Of a stretch of DNA of 32,563 nt, positions 7,928-15,907 are shown piece by piece (the stretch's first letter is position 1; each line of letters starts with the position of its first letter). Under the pieces are notes generated by a model that worked only from the letters and a program-made list of their open reading frames with translations, was not told the origin of the DNA and did no database searches. The stretch is from Caryophanales bacterium UBA5026. Its GTDB lineage: Bacteria > Bacillota_I > Bacilli_A > RF39 > UBA660. The stretch covers positions 1 through 32,563 of the forward strand of contig DICM01000029.1 in NCBI GenBank assembly GCA_002416285.1. The letters are read 5' to 3'. The position numbers and the translations under genes were made by a program.

Positions 7928-9319
7928 ATGAATATTTATAATACATTGACAAGACAAATAGAACCCTTTAAAACGTATGAAGAAGGTATGGTGAAAATGT
8001 ATACTTGTGGTCCTACCGTATATCATTTTGCCCATATTGGAAATCTTAGAACTTATATCATGGAAGATGTACTAGAAAAGACATTAAAATTATTAGGATA
8101 TAAAGTTAATCGTGTCATGAATTTAACTGATGTTGGACATTTGACAAGTGATTCTGATACTGGTGAGGATAAGATGGTTAAAGGTGCGAAAAGAGAGCAT
8201 ACTACCGTTGAAGAGATTGCAGAAAGATATGCACAAGCATTTTATCAAGATATGAAAGAATTGAACAATCAGTTACCTGAGGTTGTAACGAAGGCCACTT
8301 CTCATATTGATGAGTATATTAAAATAATTACCAAATTAATTGAAAAAGGTTATGCTTATCAAGCTGGTGGGAATGTTTATTTTGATGTTTCTAAAGTGAA
8401 GGATTACTATGTTCTTACCAATCATAAAGAAGATGAAATGGTAGTGGGTGTCCGCAGTGGTGTAGAAGAAGATAATAATAAAAAAAATCAAGCAGACTTC
8501 GCTCTTTGGTTTACGAAATCTAAATTTGAAGATCAAGATCAAAAATGGGATAGCCCTTGGGGAGTAGGATATCCGGGATGGCACATTGAATGCTCTGGAA
8601 TATCACTTGCTTATCTAGGAGAACATTTAGACATTCACTGTGGTGGAGTCGATAATATCTTCCCGCATCACACAAATGAAATTGCACAAAGTGAAGCTTA
8701 TTTAGGACATCCTTGGTGTAATTATTGGTTTCATGCAGAACATCTAAACGATCAAACAGGAAAGATGAGTAAATCAAAAGGAGAGTTTTTAACTCTTTCA
8801 CTACTCAAAGAAAAAGGATATAATCCTTTAGTATATCGTTTCTTCTGCCTTTCTTCTCACTATCGTAAAACACTAGTATTTAGTTATGATGCGATGGAGC
8901 AAGTAACAACAGCTTATCAAAAGTTAAAAAATAGAATTTTACGGTTAACGGATGATGGAGAAATTTTAGAAGACCAAGTTCGACATTATGAAAATTGTTT
9001 TAAAGATGCCTTAGCAGACGATTTAAATACCGCGAATGCATTAACTATTTTATATGATGTATTAAAAGATGGCGAACTGAACGATCGTTCAAAAAAAGAG
9101 ATAGTTAATTGGATGGACCAAGTGCTATCATTAGATTTATTGAAAAAGGAAGAATTAAGCAACGATAAAAAAGCTTATATTGAATTCGAGCTAAAGAAAC
9201 GTGATGAAGCCAAAGCCAATAAAGATTATGCTTTAGCTGATCAAATTCGTGAAAAGTTAGCTCTAATTGGAGTAACTATTAAAGATTCAAGAGAAGGTAC
9301 AACCTACGATTGGAATTAG
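7928..9319 (+). CDS. cysS: Cysteinyl-tRNA synthetase
   Basis: A full-length 463-residue class I cysteinyl-tRNA synthetase, which charges tRNA-Cys in an ATP-dependent reaction. Visible are the zinc-ligand region YTCGPTVY (C27), the HIGH motif as HIGN (36-39), the central 'GWHIECSGIS' and 'HCGGVDNIFPHHTNE' zinc and cysteine-binding stretches, and KMSKS (279-283). The C-terminal DALR-like helical domain is present. ATG 7928 follows GGAGG. The next gene starts ten bases after its stop, so the zinc peptidase is probably in the same transcript. The short leader carries no T-box. Confidence 0.97.
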   Translation: MNIYNTLTRQIEPFKTYEEGMVKMYTCGPTVYHFAHIGNLRTYIMEDVLEKTLKLLGYKVNRVMNLTDVGHLTSDSDTGEDKMVKGAKREHTTVEEIAERYAQAFYQDMKELNNQLPEVVTKATSHIDEYIKIITKLIEKGYAYQAGGNVYFDVSKVKDYYVLTNHKEDEMVVGVRSGVEEDNNKKNQADFALWFTKSKFEDQDQKWDSPWGVGYPGWHIECSGISLAYLGEHLDIHCGGVDNIFPHHTNEIAQSEAYLGHPWCNYWFHAEHLNDQTGKMSKSKGEFLTLSLLKEKGYNPLVYRFFCLSSHYRKTLVFSYDAMEQVTTAYQKLKNRILRLTDDGEILEDQVRHYENCFKDALADDLNTANALTILYDVLKDGELNDRSKKEIVNWMDQVLSLDLLKKEELSNDKKAYIEFELKKRDEAKANKDYALADQIREKLALIGVTIKDSREGTTYDWN

Positions 9320-9329
9320 GAGATGAACT

Positions 9330-10037
9330 ATGCCAGGATATGTTACGTTAGGATATGAAAATATATGGACAATATTATTATCTATTTTTGGTTTTATTAT
9401 TGTTGCAGTCGCACAAGTAAGAGTAAATGGAGCTTATAATAGAACTAAGAGACAAAAAAATCAAAAAGGAATTAGTGGGCAAGAAGTTGCTCGCGCCATA
9501 TTGGATGCGAACGGATTGAACGATATTTACGTCGTTGAAACAAAAGGTACATTAAGTGATCACTATGATCCAACAAGAAAAGTAGTTAGATTAAGTGCTG
9601 AAATCTTTGAAGGAACAAGTATTGCAGCTTTATCTGTTGCTGCTCATGAATGTGGTCACGCAATTCAAGATAAAGAGAATTACAGTTTTATGAGGATCCG
9701 TAGCTTTTTAGCACCAATTGTTAACTTTATAACTTATATTGGATATATTGTCGCATTTATTTCTTTATTTGCTGGAATTACAGGCTACTTAAAAATTGGT
9801 ATCTTCTTAATTTTAGCAGCAATTTTATTTCAACTTGTAACCTTACCAGTTGAGTTTGATGCTTCTAAAAGAGCAGGGGAACAAATAAAAAAATTAGATT
9901 TAATTGAATCTGGTGAAGATGAGGATGTAAAGGATATGCTTGGAGCAGCCGCGATGACTTATGTTGCAGCGTTTATATCTTCCCTTATTAATTTACTTCG
10001 ACTTGTAATTATGCTTAGTAATCGAGATGATAAATAA
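9330..10037 (+). CDS. YugP-like membrane zinc metallopeptidase
   Basis: A 235-residue protein of the neutral zinc metallopeptidase 2 (YugP/COG2738) family. The zinc site is AAHECGH with H106, E107 and H110; the third ligand is expected at the glutamate or aspartate in PVEFDASKRA, a hallmark of the family. Membrane spans: about 10-30 at the N-terminus, two or three near 130-175, and one at the C-terminus. The peptidase domain probably faces the cytoplasmic side. The substrate is unknown; family genes are widespread in Bacillota. ATG 9330 has GGAGATGA upstream and lies ten bases after cysS. Confidence 0.9.
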   Translation: MPGYVTLGYENIWTILLSIFGFIIVAVAQVRVNGAYNRTKRQKNQKGISGQEVARAILDANGLNDIYVVETKGTLSDHYDPTRKVVRLSAEIFEGTSIAALSVAAHECGHAIQDKENYSFMRIRSFLAPIVNFITYIGYIVAFISLFAGITGYLKIGIFLILAAILFQLVTLPVEFDASKRAGEQIKKLDLIESGEDEDVKDMLGAAAMTYVAAFISSLINLLRLVIMLSNRDDK

Positions 10038-10039
10038 TA

Positions 10040-10067
10040 AAGTTGTCAAATTTGACAGCTTTTTTTT
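10040..10067 (+). terminator. Terminator of the cysS-peptidase unit
   Basis: An inverted repeat built from TTGTCAAA and TTTGACAGCT followed by eight T residues. A near copy occurs at 12396-12433, at the other side of the pilin-like gene. Confidence 0.85.
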
Positions 10068-10125
10068 GATAAATTAAATTTTCAAAATTACAACAGTCTA
10101 AACTTGATTTTCTGTTTGCGATTGC

Positions 10126-10166
10126 TTGTAATTTGATAGCAATTATGCTATTCTTATGAAGAATAG
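10126..10166 (+). promoter_or_regulatory. Probable promoter and overlapping inverted repeat upstream of the pilin-like gene
   Basis: TTGTAA (10126-10131), 17 bases, TATTCT (10149-10154) with TGC before it (extended -10). A perfect 8-bp inverted repeat CTATTCTT-ATG-AAGAATAG (10148-10166) covers the -10 and the predicted start. It could be an operator or a hairpin at the 5' end of the message. Confidence 0.5.
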
Positions 10167-10206
10167 GAATGCTAGAGATAAGCATACTAACTAGAGGAGT
10201 GGAATT

Positions 10207-12345
10207 ATGAAAAAAGGATTTACATTAATAGAGTTATTAGCAGTAATTGTCATTTTAGCAATTATTGCGTTAATAGCAACCCCAATGATTTTAGGAGTTA
10301 TTGATAGTGCCAAGAAAGGTGCAGCTGAAAATAGTACTTATGGTTATATTGATGCAATTGAAAAATCAGATTTAAAAAATATGATTGATACAGAAAATTA
10401 TACAGCAAGAACAGATGGAACTTATGATTTAAGCACACTAGCAAATGTTAGTTATAAAGGACAATCACCCACAGCTGTTTGCGTAATTATAAAAGACGGT
10501 AATGTGGAAAATGGATCTTTTCAATTTGATAATTACATTGTTGATTATAGCAATGGAAAAGCAAAAGTAAATAATCAAAAGACTGAGATTGATTGTGCTA
10601 TTTCAATTACGACTATTGAATTCACTCCAAATGAGTCTTCAGGAAGAATTGAAGGTGTTGTACTAACGGTTCATAATGATGTGAATGGAATTGATATGAA
10701 TAGTTTAAAATATATTTGGACAACTACTACAGTGCAACCAAATGAATCTGATTTTTTAAATACTTTTCAAAATGGAGATAAAATCTTGATGTCACAAGAT
10801 CCTGTAAGTGTTTATTACTTATGGATACTTGCTAGTGACACCAAAGGGAATCAAACTATAAAAAGAAGTGGACAATATAAACTTGATACAACGTCTCCAG
10901 TAATTACGATAAATGGAGCAGACCAAGTATCAATCAAACAAGGAATCACTTACATTGATGAAGGAGCAACAGCTCAGGATGATTATGATGGGAATATACC
11001 GGTTCAAGTATTGAGTAATTTGAATCCTAATCTTGCAGGAACCTATCAGATTACTTATATAGCAAGAGATCAAGCTGGAAATGAAACAACAGTTGTTAGA
11101 ACTGTAACGGTTTATGAAGAAGAAGCCAATGTTCCAAGATTAAGTGAAGGGATGACACCAATCAAATGGGTAAATGGGGTAGAAACTGTAACAACTTCAG
11201 AAGATCCAGAATGGTATGATTATTCAAAGAAACTATGGGCAAATGTGAAAACAAATGATGGATCCTACTGGGTATGGATACCAAGATATGCTTATAAGAT
11301 TACAAGTGGATACCATAGTAGTACAGCAGGTTCGATTGATGTCAAGTTCTTAAAAGGAACCAGTGATACTACATTTGATGGAACAAATATTCAAACAAGT
11401 GGATATGTAGCTGGTACCAATGATACCAGTATGCATTACTTTACCCATCCGGTATTCCAAAATTCAATTAATCAATATGGATATTGGGTTGCAAAATTTG
11501 AGCCAACCGCAACAGAAGGAGTGGCTAATGGATACTATTCTGATTGGTCTTGTCCAGTAGTAGGGGACAACGTCTCAACCAAGACTATAAAAGTAGTACC
11601 AAATGTAAGTTCATGGAGATGTGTAGCAATAACAAATGCTTATAAAGCAAGCGTAGCAATGAAAACAAAAACTGTTTACGGATGGACTTCAACGAGTGTA
11701 GATACGCATATGGCGACAAATCAAGAATGGGGAGCTGTGTATTATTTAACCCTATCAAAATATGGAGCAAATAACAATGAAGTCTATATCAACAATAGTC
11801 AAACCTATACAACAGGGTGTGCTGGTAATACAGCTTCTGAAGCTGCTTATAATGGATGTCAGAATGCTTATAATAGTGAAGTGGGTGTGAAGGCAAGTAC
11901 GACTTGGAATATTACTGGTGTTTATGATATGAGTGGAGGATCATGGGAACGAACGATGGGAGTATATAATAATCTATTAGCAAGTAGCGGATTTACAACT
12001 ACAGAATATAACAGTCTACCTAGTTCCCATATTACAAAGTATACAACAGCAACAGTTAATTTATTTAACAATATAGGAATGGATTATGATGCAACTGTGT
12101 ATGGTGATGGAGTGTATGAGACAAGTTTGGGAGCCAATCGTTATAATGGAACTGTATGGAGTGGAACAGACCGAGGAGAATGGGGAGCAGAACATAGTTA
12201 TCTGCCGCATACCTCTGGTTCATGGTTCGTTCGTGGTACGACTTTCAATAGTATGTCGATAGCCGGTCTTGGTGGATTTGGATGCAATTGGGTGGGTTTG
12301 TTTAGCTATGATTCCTTCCGTCCAATTGTATCCGTGATAAAATAA
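10207..12345 (+). CDS. Pilin-like surface protein with Ig-like domain and C-type-lectin-like variable C-terminus
   Basis: A 712-residue protein. It opens with a class III (type IV pilin) signal, MKKG/FTLIELLAVIVILAIIALIATP, with the prepilin peptidase site after G4, so it is likely exported and possibly assembled. Residues about 229-303 form a DUF5011/Ig-like bacterial domain (SPVITINGADQVSIKQG, then AGTYQITYIARDQAGN). Residues from about 318 to the end resemble a formylglycine-generating-enzyme/C-type-lectin fold: WVWIPRYAYKI, GYWVAKFEP, ATNQEWGAVYYLT, NITGVYDMSGGSWER, and the end GSWFVRG then SFRPIVSV. That end matches the layout of diversity-generating retroelement target proteins, and its DNA is strongly adenine-poor. 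There are no pilus assembly genes or reverse transcriptase in the window. ATG 10207 has GAGGAG upstream; it stands alone. Confidence 0.85.
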   Translation: MKKGFTLIELLAVIVILAIIALIATPMILGVIDSAKKGAAENSTYGYIDAIEKSDLKNMIDTENYTARTDGTYDLSTLANVSYKGQSPTAVCVIIKDGNVENGSFQFDNYIVDYSNGKAKVNNQKTEIDCAISITTIEFTPNESSGRIEGVVLTVHNDVNGIDMNSLKYIWTTTTVQPNESDFLNTFQNGDKILMSQDPVSVYYLWILASDTKGNQTIKRSGQYKLDTTSPVITINGADQVSIKQGITYIDEGATAQDDYDGNIPVQVLSNLNPNLAGTYQITYIARDQAGNETTVVRTVTVYEEEANVPRLSEGMTPIKWVNGVETVTTSEDPEWYDYSKKLWANVKTNDGSYWVWIPRYAYKITSGYHSSTAGSIDVKFLKGTSDTTFDGTNIQTSGYVAGTNDTSMHYFTHPVFQNSINQYGYWVAKFEPTATEGVANGYYSDWSCPVVGDNVSTKTIKVVPNVSSWRCVAITNAYKASVAMKTKTVYGWTSTSVDTHMATNQEWGAVYYLTLSKYGANNNEVYINNSQTYTTGCAGNTASEAAYNGCQNAYNSEVGVKASTTWNITGVYDMSGGSWERTMGVYNNLLASSGFTTTEYNSLPSSHITKYTTATVNLFNNIGMDYDATVYGDGVYETSLGANRYNGTVWSGTDRGEWGAEHSYLPHTSGSWFVRGTTFNSMSIAGLGGFGCNWVGLFSYDSFRPIVSVIK
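12214..12330 (+). other. Candidate variable region (VR) of a diversity-generating retroelement target
   Basis: The last codons of the pilin-like gene, from SGSWFVRG to SFRPIV. By hand count 20 of 120 bases at 12211-12330 are A, against 45 of 120 at 12001-12120 in the same gene. Adenine loss in the strand read as the message is what A-to-N mutagenic homing leaves. No template copy was seen in the window. Confidence 0.5.
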
Positions 12346-12395
12346 ATCAAATCTAAAAATTAATTAAGTTTTTCTGAAATTATATAGATTTTCAA

Positions 12396-12433
12396 AGAGA
12401 ATTTGTCAAAATTTGGCAGCTCTCTTTTTTTTT
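12396..12433 (+). terminator. Terminator of the pilin-like gene
   Basis: Imperfect stem AGAGA...TCTCT enclosing TTGTCAAA and TTTGGCAGCT, then nine T residues. It shares an 18-base core with the terminator at 10040-10067. Confidence 0.8.
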
Positions 12434-12447
12434 CTATTTAAATTCTG

Positions 12448-12453
12448 TATAAT
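12448..12453 (+). promoter_or_regulatory. Likely -10 box of the rnf operon
   Basis: TATAAT at 12448-12453, twelve bases before GGAG at 12465-12468. The -35 position falls in a T run and is weak. This is the only promoter-like site between the preceding terminator and rnfC. Confidence 0.45.
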
Positions 12454-12475
12454 GATAATAGAATGGAGAGTTATC

Positions 12476-13747
12476 ATGATAGGAATGAAATTAGAAAAGA
12501 AGAAAACGATGTCAATAACAGATTCTGTTACTATCTATAATAAACCGAAATATATTTATATTCCATTAATTAATGGTTCAAATCAAGATGTAATTCCATT
12601 TGTAAAAAAAGGTGATTATGTCAAAAAAGGAGATGTAGTTGCAAAGACAAAAGGAGATATGTCAATTCCAATCTTCTCTGGTGTGAGTGGCATTGTAATA
12701 GATACTGTTATGTCGTATTGTTTTAATGGTAAGAAAGTTCCATGTATTCAAATAGAAAATGATTTTTTAGATACACAAGCTAATTACGAACCGATACCAA
12801 AAGGAGAACTCACAAAGGAAACATTTGTAAATTTACTCCATGATAAAGGTATTGTTGGATTAGGTGGAAGTGCTTTTCCTACTTATGTTAAGTATCAAGG
12901 TAACAATAAAATAAAAACGTTAATCATCAATGCTGTTGAGTGTGAACCTTACATTACCGCGGATTATATGCTCTTTAAAACCAAGGTAGAAGAGGTTTTA
13001 GAGGGTATTGATTGGATTATGAATATTGTTGATATTGATGAAGCCTATATTGCAATCAAAGTAAATACAGATGAATTAAAAGAACTTATTCAACATTTTA
13101 TTGGAACTTATCCAAAAATAAAATTGATTGAAGTTCCAAATCTCTATCCAATGGGTTGGGAGAAATCACTCGTTCAGTACATCAAACATGTCGATTATAA
13201 AAAGTTACCAATTGAAAAAGGAATTGTAGTAAATAATGTTTCTACGATTTATGCAATCTACGAAGCATTAAAATATGGAAAACCACTAATGGAGCGAATT
13301 GTAACATTCACAGGTGAAATGCTCAAAGAACCAAAGAACGTACTTATTAAAATCGGAACACCAATATCAGAAGTGATTGAAACAATTGGTTATAAACGAC
13401 AAAAAGATCTTGTTTTTGTTGCCGGTGGCCCAATGATGGGAGAGAGTTTACCAACGGATGAATTAATGGCAACCGCTAATTTAAATTGTGTTTTAGTATT
13501 ACCTTTCTATGAGAATGAGGTAAGCAAGGTTTGTTTAAGATGTGGTAAATGCGTACAGATTTGCCCGGTTAAAATATCCCCTGTTTTAGTAAAAGATAGT
13601 TTGAAAGATTTAGATGAATTAAAAAAATTAAAACCAGAACGATGTATTGAATGTGGACTTTGTTCCTATATTTGTCCTGCAAAAATATTTGTTCGTGAAT
13701 TTGTAAGACAAGCAAAACAGAACCTTAGAAAGGAGCAAAGTAAATGA
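12476..13747 (+). CDS. rnfC: Rnf complex subunit C (NADH-binding, Fe-S)
   Basis: I start at ATG 12476 (423 residues) because GGAG lies seven bases upstream; the in-frame ATG at 12413 lies in the preceding terminator. RnfC is the peripheral cytoplasmic subunit that exchanges electrons with NAD(H). Visible: an N-terminal barrel-sandwich domain (VKKGDYVKKGDVVAK), the flavin/NADH motif GLGGSAFPTYVKY, VECEPYITADY, an SLBB region, and two intact 4Fe-4S motifs, C353-x2-C356-x2-C359-x3-C363-P and C390-x2-C393-x2-C396-x3-C400-P. It is the first gene of a tight operon; its stop overlaps the start of the next gene by four bases (ATGA). Nothing suggests decay, and the soluble redox end looks fully functional. 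Confidence 0.93.
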   Translation: MIGMKLEKKKTMSITDSVTIYNKPKYIYIPLINGSNQDVIPFVKKGDYVKKGDVVAKTKGDMSIPIFSGVSGIVIDTVMSYCFNGKKVPCIQIENDFLDTQANYEPIPKGELTKETFVNLLHDKGIVGLGGSAFPTYVKYQGNNKIKTLIINAVECEPYITADYMLFKTKVEEVLEGIDWIMNIVDIDEAYIAIKVNTDELKELIQHFIGTYPKIKLIEVPNLYPMGWEKSLVQYIKHVDYKKLPIEKGIVVNNVSTIYAIYEALKYGKPLMERIVTFTGEMLKEPKNVLIKIGTPISEVIETIGYKRQKDLVFVAGGPMMGESLPTDELMATANLNCVLVLPFYENEVSKVCLRCGKCVQICPVKISPVLVKDSLKDLDELKKLKPERCIECGLCSYICPAKIFVREFVRQAKQNLRKEQSK

Positions 13748-15192
13748 AAGAGTTCCATGATTATAGAGGACCTTATATGAGAAGTAAAGGTCATAGTGCG
13801 AAAATGATGCGTAATGTTTTTTTAGCACTAACACCAATTATTGGATTCGCTTGCTATAAAAATGGTATTTTTCCATATTTAGAAGGAAAAACAGATATAT
13901 ATGGATGTATTTATCCACTACTATTTATTTTAGTTACAATGCTTACTAGTTATTTGACAGAGGCTTGCTATCATTTTGTTTTCATGAAAAAAAGAGGCAG
14001 TTCCTTAAAGGAAGTAATGGCCAATTCCTATGCCTTATTTCCAGGACTATTTTTAAGTTTGATCATGCCGATTAATACACCGATTGAATTAATGATGTTA
14101 GGTGCTTTCATTGCCACTATATTTGGTAAAATGATCTATGGTGGATTTGGTTATAATATTTTTAATCCAGCACTTATTGGGAGTTTATTTATTATCTCAA
14201 TTTATGGAAGTGTTATTACTAGTCATGGTGGATATTTTAATCCTTATGAATTAGATACCATTAGTCACGCAACACCGCTTAGTAATGTAGCAGTTGTAGA
14301 TGGGATTGGAACTTATCAAACGTTAGTTGAACCATATGGGAACTTGTTTGATTTCTTTTTTGGAACAATCCCAGGAGCGATGGGGGAAGTAAGTGCATTA
14401 TTATGTTTACTCGCTTTTCTATTTTTGGCATTCACTAGAACGATTAAAGTGAAAATACCAATTCTTTATATTGCAACGGTATTTGGAATGACAACGATAA
14501 TTGCCTCTCTTAATGGCGTTGGAATGTGGTATTCACTGTTTCAAATATTTAGTGGTGGTTTATTCTTTGGTGCTGTATTTATGGCAACTGATCCAGTTAC
14601 AACACCAGTAACACCGACCGGGCAAGCTCTATTTGGAATCTGCCTTGGTATTCTAACAGTAATACTGCGTTATTTAACACCATATCCAGAAGGTGTTCTA
14701 ACAAGTATTCTAGCGATGAATATACTTGTATTTTTATTTGATAAGATTGGTTCCCGTGTTCGTGGTAGAGCGATTTTAAAAGCTGCATCCATTACCATTA
14801 TTGTGATACTTGCTATCGGGGTTGCATTTGGTATCTCAAAGAAATATGATCAAAAAGCATCTACAAATGGGAATAAAGATAATAATTTTGAATTGTTAGA
14901 AACAAAACAAGTTGGAGAAAAAACCATCTACATTGCAACTCAAAAAGGAAATGGTGGGGTCATTAAAGCAGAAGTTACATTTGAAAAAGGTGTAGCAACT
15001 ACCTATGTTATATTAGAACACAGAGAAACACCATCTTACTATAGTTTGGTTGAAAAAGAGGATTATGTATCAAAATTATTGCAAGGGCAAAATCAACTAG
15101 ACAAAGTTGATACGGTAAGTGGAGCTACGATATCATCAACTGCGTTAAAAAAACTACTCATAAATTTAAAAGAGGTGGCAAATGAAAAATAA
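13744..15192 (+). CDS. rnfD: RnfD-RnfG fusion protein
   Basis: One 482-residue protein covers two normally separate subunits. Residues 1 to about 345 are RnfD: about eight to ten membrane spans, YNIFNPALIG, TDPVTTPVTPTGQALFG, and the covalent-flavin motif SHATPL with T177. After a last span at about 348-370 comes an extracytoplasmic RnfG-type FMN-binding domain (about 385-482) with the flavinylation motif S459-G-A-T462-ISS. Both threonines match the sites modified by ApbE flavin transferase in Rnf and Nqr. RnfG is normally about 190-210 residues; here its soluble part is only about 100. Start ATG 13744 overlaps the rnfC stop. No apbE is in the window. Confidence 0.9.
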   Translation: MKEFHDYRGPYMRSKGHSAKMMRNVFLALTPIIGFACYKNGIFPYLEGKTDIYGCIYPLLFILVTMLTSYLTEACYHFVFMKKRGSSLKEVMANSYALFPGLFLSLIMPINTPIELMMLGAFIATIFGKMIYGGFGYNIFNPALIGSLFIISIYGSVITSHGGYFNPYELDTISHATPLSNVAVVDGIGTYQTLVEPYGNLFDFFFGTIPGAMGEVSALLCLLAFLFLAFTRTIKVKIPILYIATVFGMTTIIASLNGVGMWYSLFQIFSGGLFFGAVFMATDPVTTPVTPTGQALFGICLGILTVILRYLTPYPEGVLTSILAMNILVFLFDKIGSRVRGRAILKAASITIIVILAIGVAFGISKKYDQKASTNGNKDNNFELLETKQVGEKTIYIATQKGNGGVIKAEVTFEKGVATTYVILEHRETPSYYSLVEKEDYVSKLLQGQNQLDKVDTVSGATISSTALKKLLINLKEVANEK

Positions 15193-15274
15193 GTCTTGGT
15201 ACGAAGTTACTGTGCTGGCTGTTGTTGTAGCCATTTGTCTTCTTCTTTTGTATTTAGCCCATCTTTATTTATAG
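15182..15274 (+). CDS. 30-residue single-span membrane protein in the rnf operon
   Basis: A small ORF between rnfDG and rnfE. It has a short polar start (MKNKSWYEV) and one hydrophobic span to its end (TVLAVVVAICLLLLYLAHLYL). The ATG at 15182 overlaps the last codons of rnfDG in another frame and has AGGTGG five bases upstream. Its stop at 15272-15274 touches the GGAGG of rnfE. This spacing, a start codon with a good ribosome site and no other function for the 91 bases suggest it is translated. It could be an accessory subunit of the complex, comparable to small subunits of other membrane oxidoreductases, but no homology is recognised. Confidence 0.7.
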   Translation: MKNKSWYEVTVLAVVVAICLLLLYLAHLYL

Positions 15275-15283
15275 GAGGATAAT

Positions 15284-15907
15284 ATGAAATTAAATTATCA
15301 TGAAATGATCAAGGAGAAGACTTTTGTCGTTTTGATTCTTAGTCTTTTCCCAACATTGGCGCTTACCTTTAATTTTGAACTTGCATATACAATTGGACTC
15401 ATTGTTTTTCTTCTTTTAATGATTTCTAATATTTTTGTCTCTCTTTTTAAAAAATTAATCCCAGAAAATATTATTTTTCCAGTACAGATCATTTTAAATG
15501 GGACAATTGTTACAGTAATCGGGATGTTTTTAAAAGATTATATTCCTGCCCTTTATAGTGCGCTTGGAATTTATCTTCCGTTGTTAGCAATTAACCCAGT
15601 TTTGTTTGATCGTGCTAGTTATGCTAGAGAAAACAAAGTTTATAAGAGTATCTTAGATGCTTTAAAAACAGGGCTTCTATATTTTTTCTTATTAGCAACT
15701 ATTGGACTTATTCGTGAGGTTTCAGGTGCAAACACCATTACGATTTTTGGACATTTAAGTGCCATTACTGGTGAAAAATTAATTTATCGCGTATTTACAG
15801 CAACAGAGTTTTTTCCAGTTTCTTTTTTCACTAGTCCTGCCGGAGCCTTTTTGATATTGGGACTGATTATTGCTTGTGTAGAAAGATTTAAAAAGGGGAG
15901 GGTATAA
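15284..15907 (+). CDS. rnfE: Rnf complex membrane subunit E (divergent)
   Basis: A 207-residue polytopic protein of the RnfE/NqrD family, about six spans. Recognisable features: the N-terminal SLFPTLALT in place of the usual GLCPTLAVT, LPLLAINPVLFDRASYA in place of the usual 'PLI..NC..LGRAEA.A', and the C-terminal PAGAFLILGLIIA. In canonical RnfA/RnfE the two GLCP/NC cysteine pairs hold a [2Fe-2S] centre within the membrane; here both RnfE cysteines are replaced, by F22 and P105. The length is normal and the reading frame intact. Start ATG 15284 follows AGGAGG. It is followed by rnfA with no gap. The family call is solid; loss of the cluster is inferred from sequence. Confidence 0.88.
   Translation: MKLNYHEMIKEKTFVVLILSLFPTLALTFNFELAYTIGLIVFLLLMISNIFVSLFKKLIPENIIFPVQIILNGTIVTVIGMFLKDYIPALYSALGIYLPLLAINPVLFDRASYARENKVYKSILDALKTGLLYFFLLATIGLIREVSGANTITIFGHLSAITGEKLIYRVFTATEFFPVSFFTSPAGAFLILGLIIACVERFKKGRV

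Noticed and set aside
12214..12345. A complete DGR in this window
   Set aside because: No reverse transcriptase gene and no second copy of the variable region were found on either strand, so only the target-like end is claimed.
12413..12475. N-terminal extension of rnfC from the ATG at 12413
   Set aside because: It lies in the terminator of the previous gene, has no ribosome site and adds a hydrophobic stretch foreign to RnfC. ATG 12476 has GGAG at the right distance.
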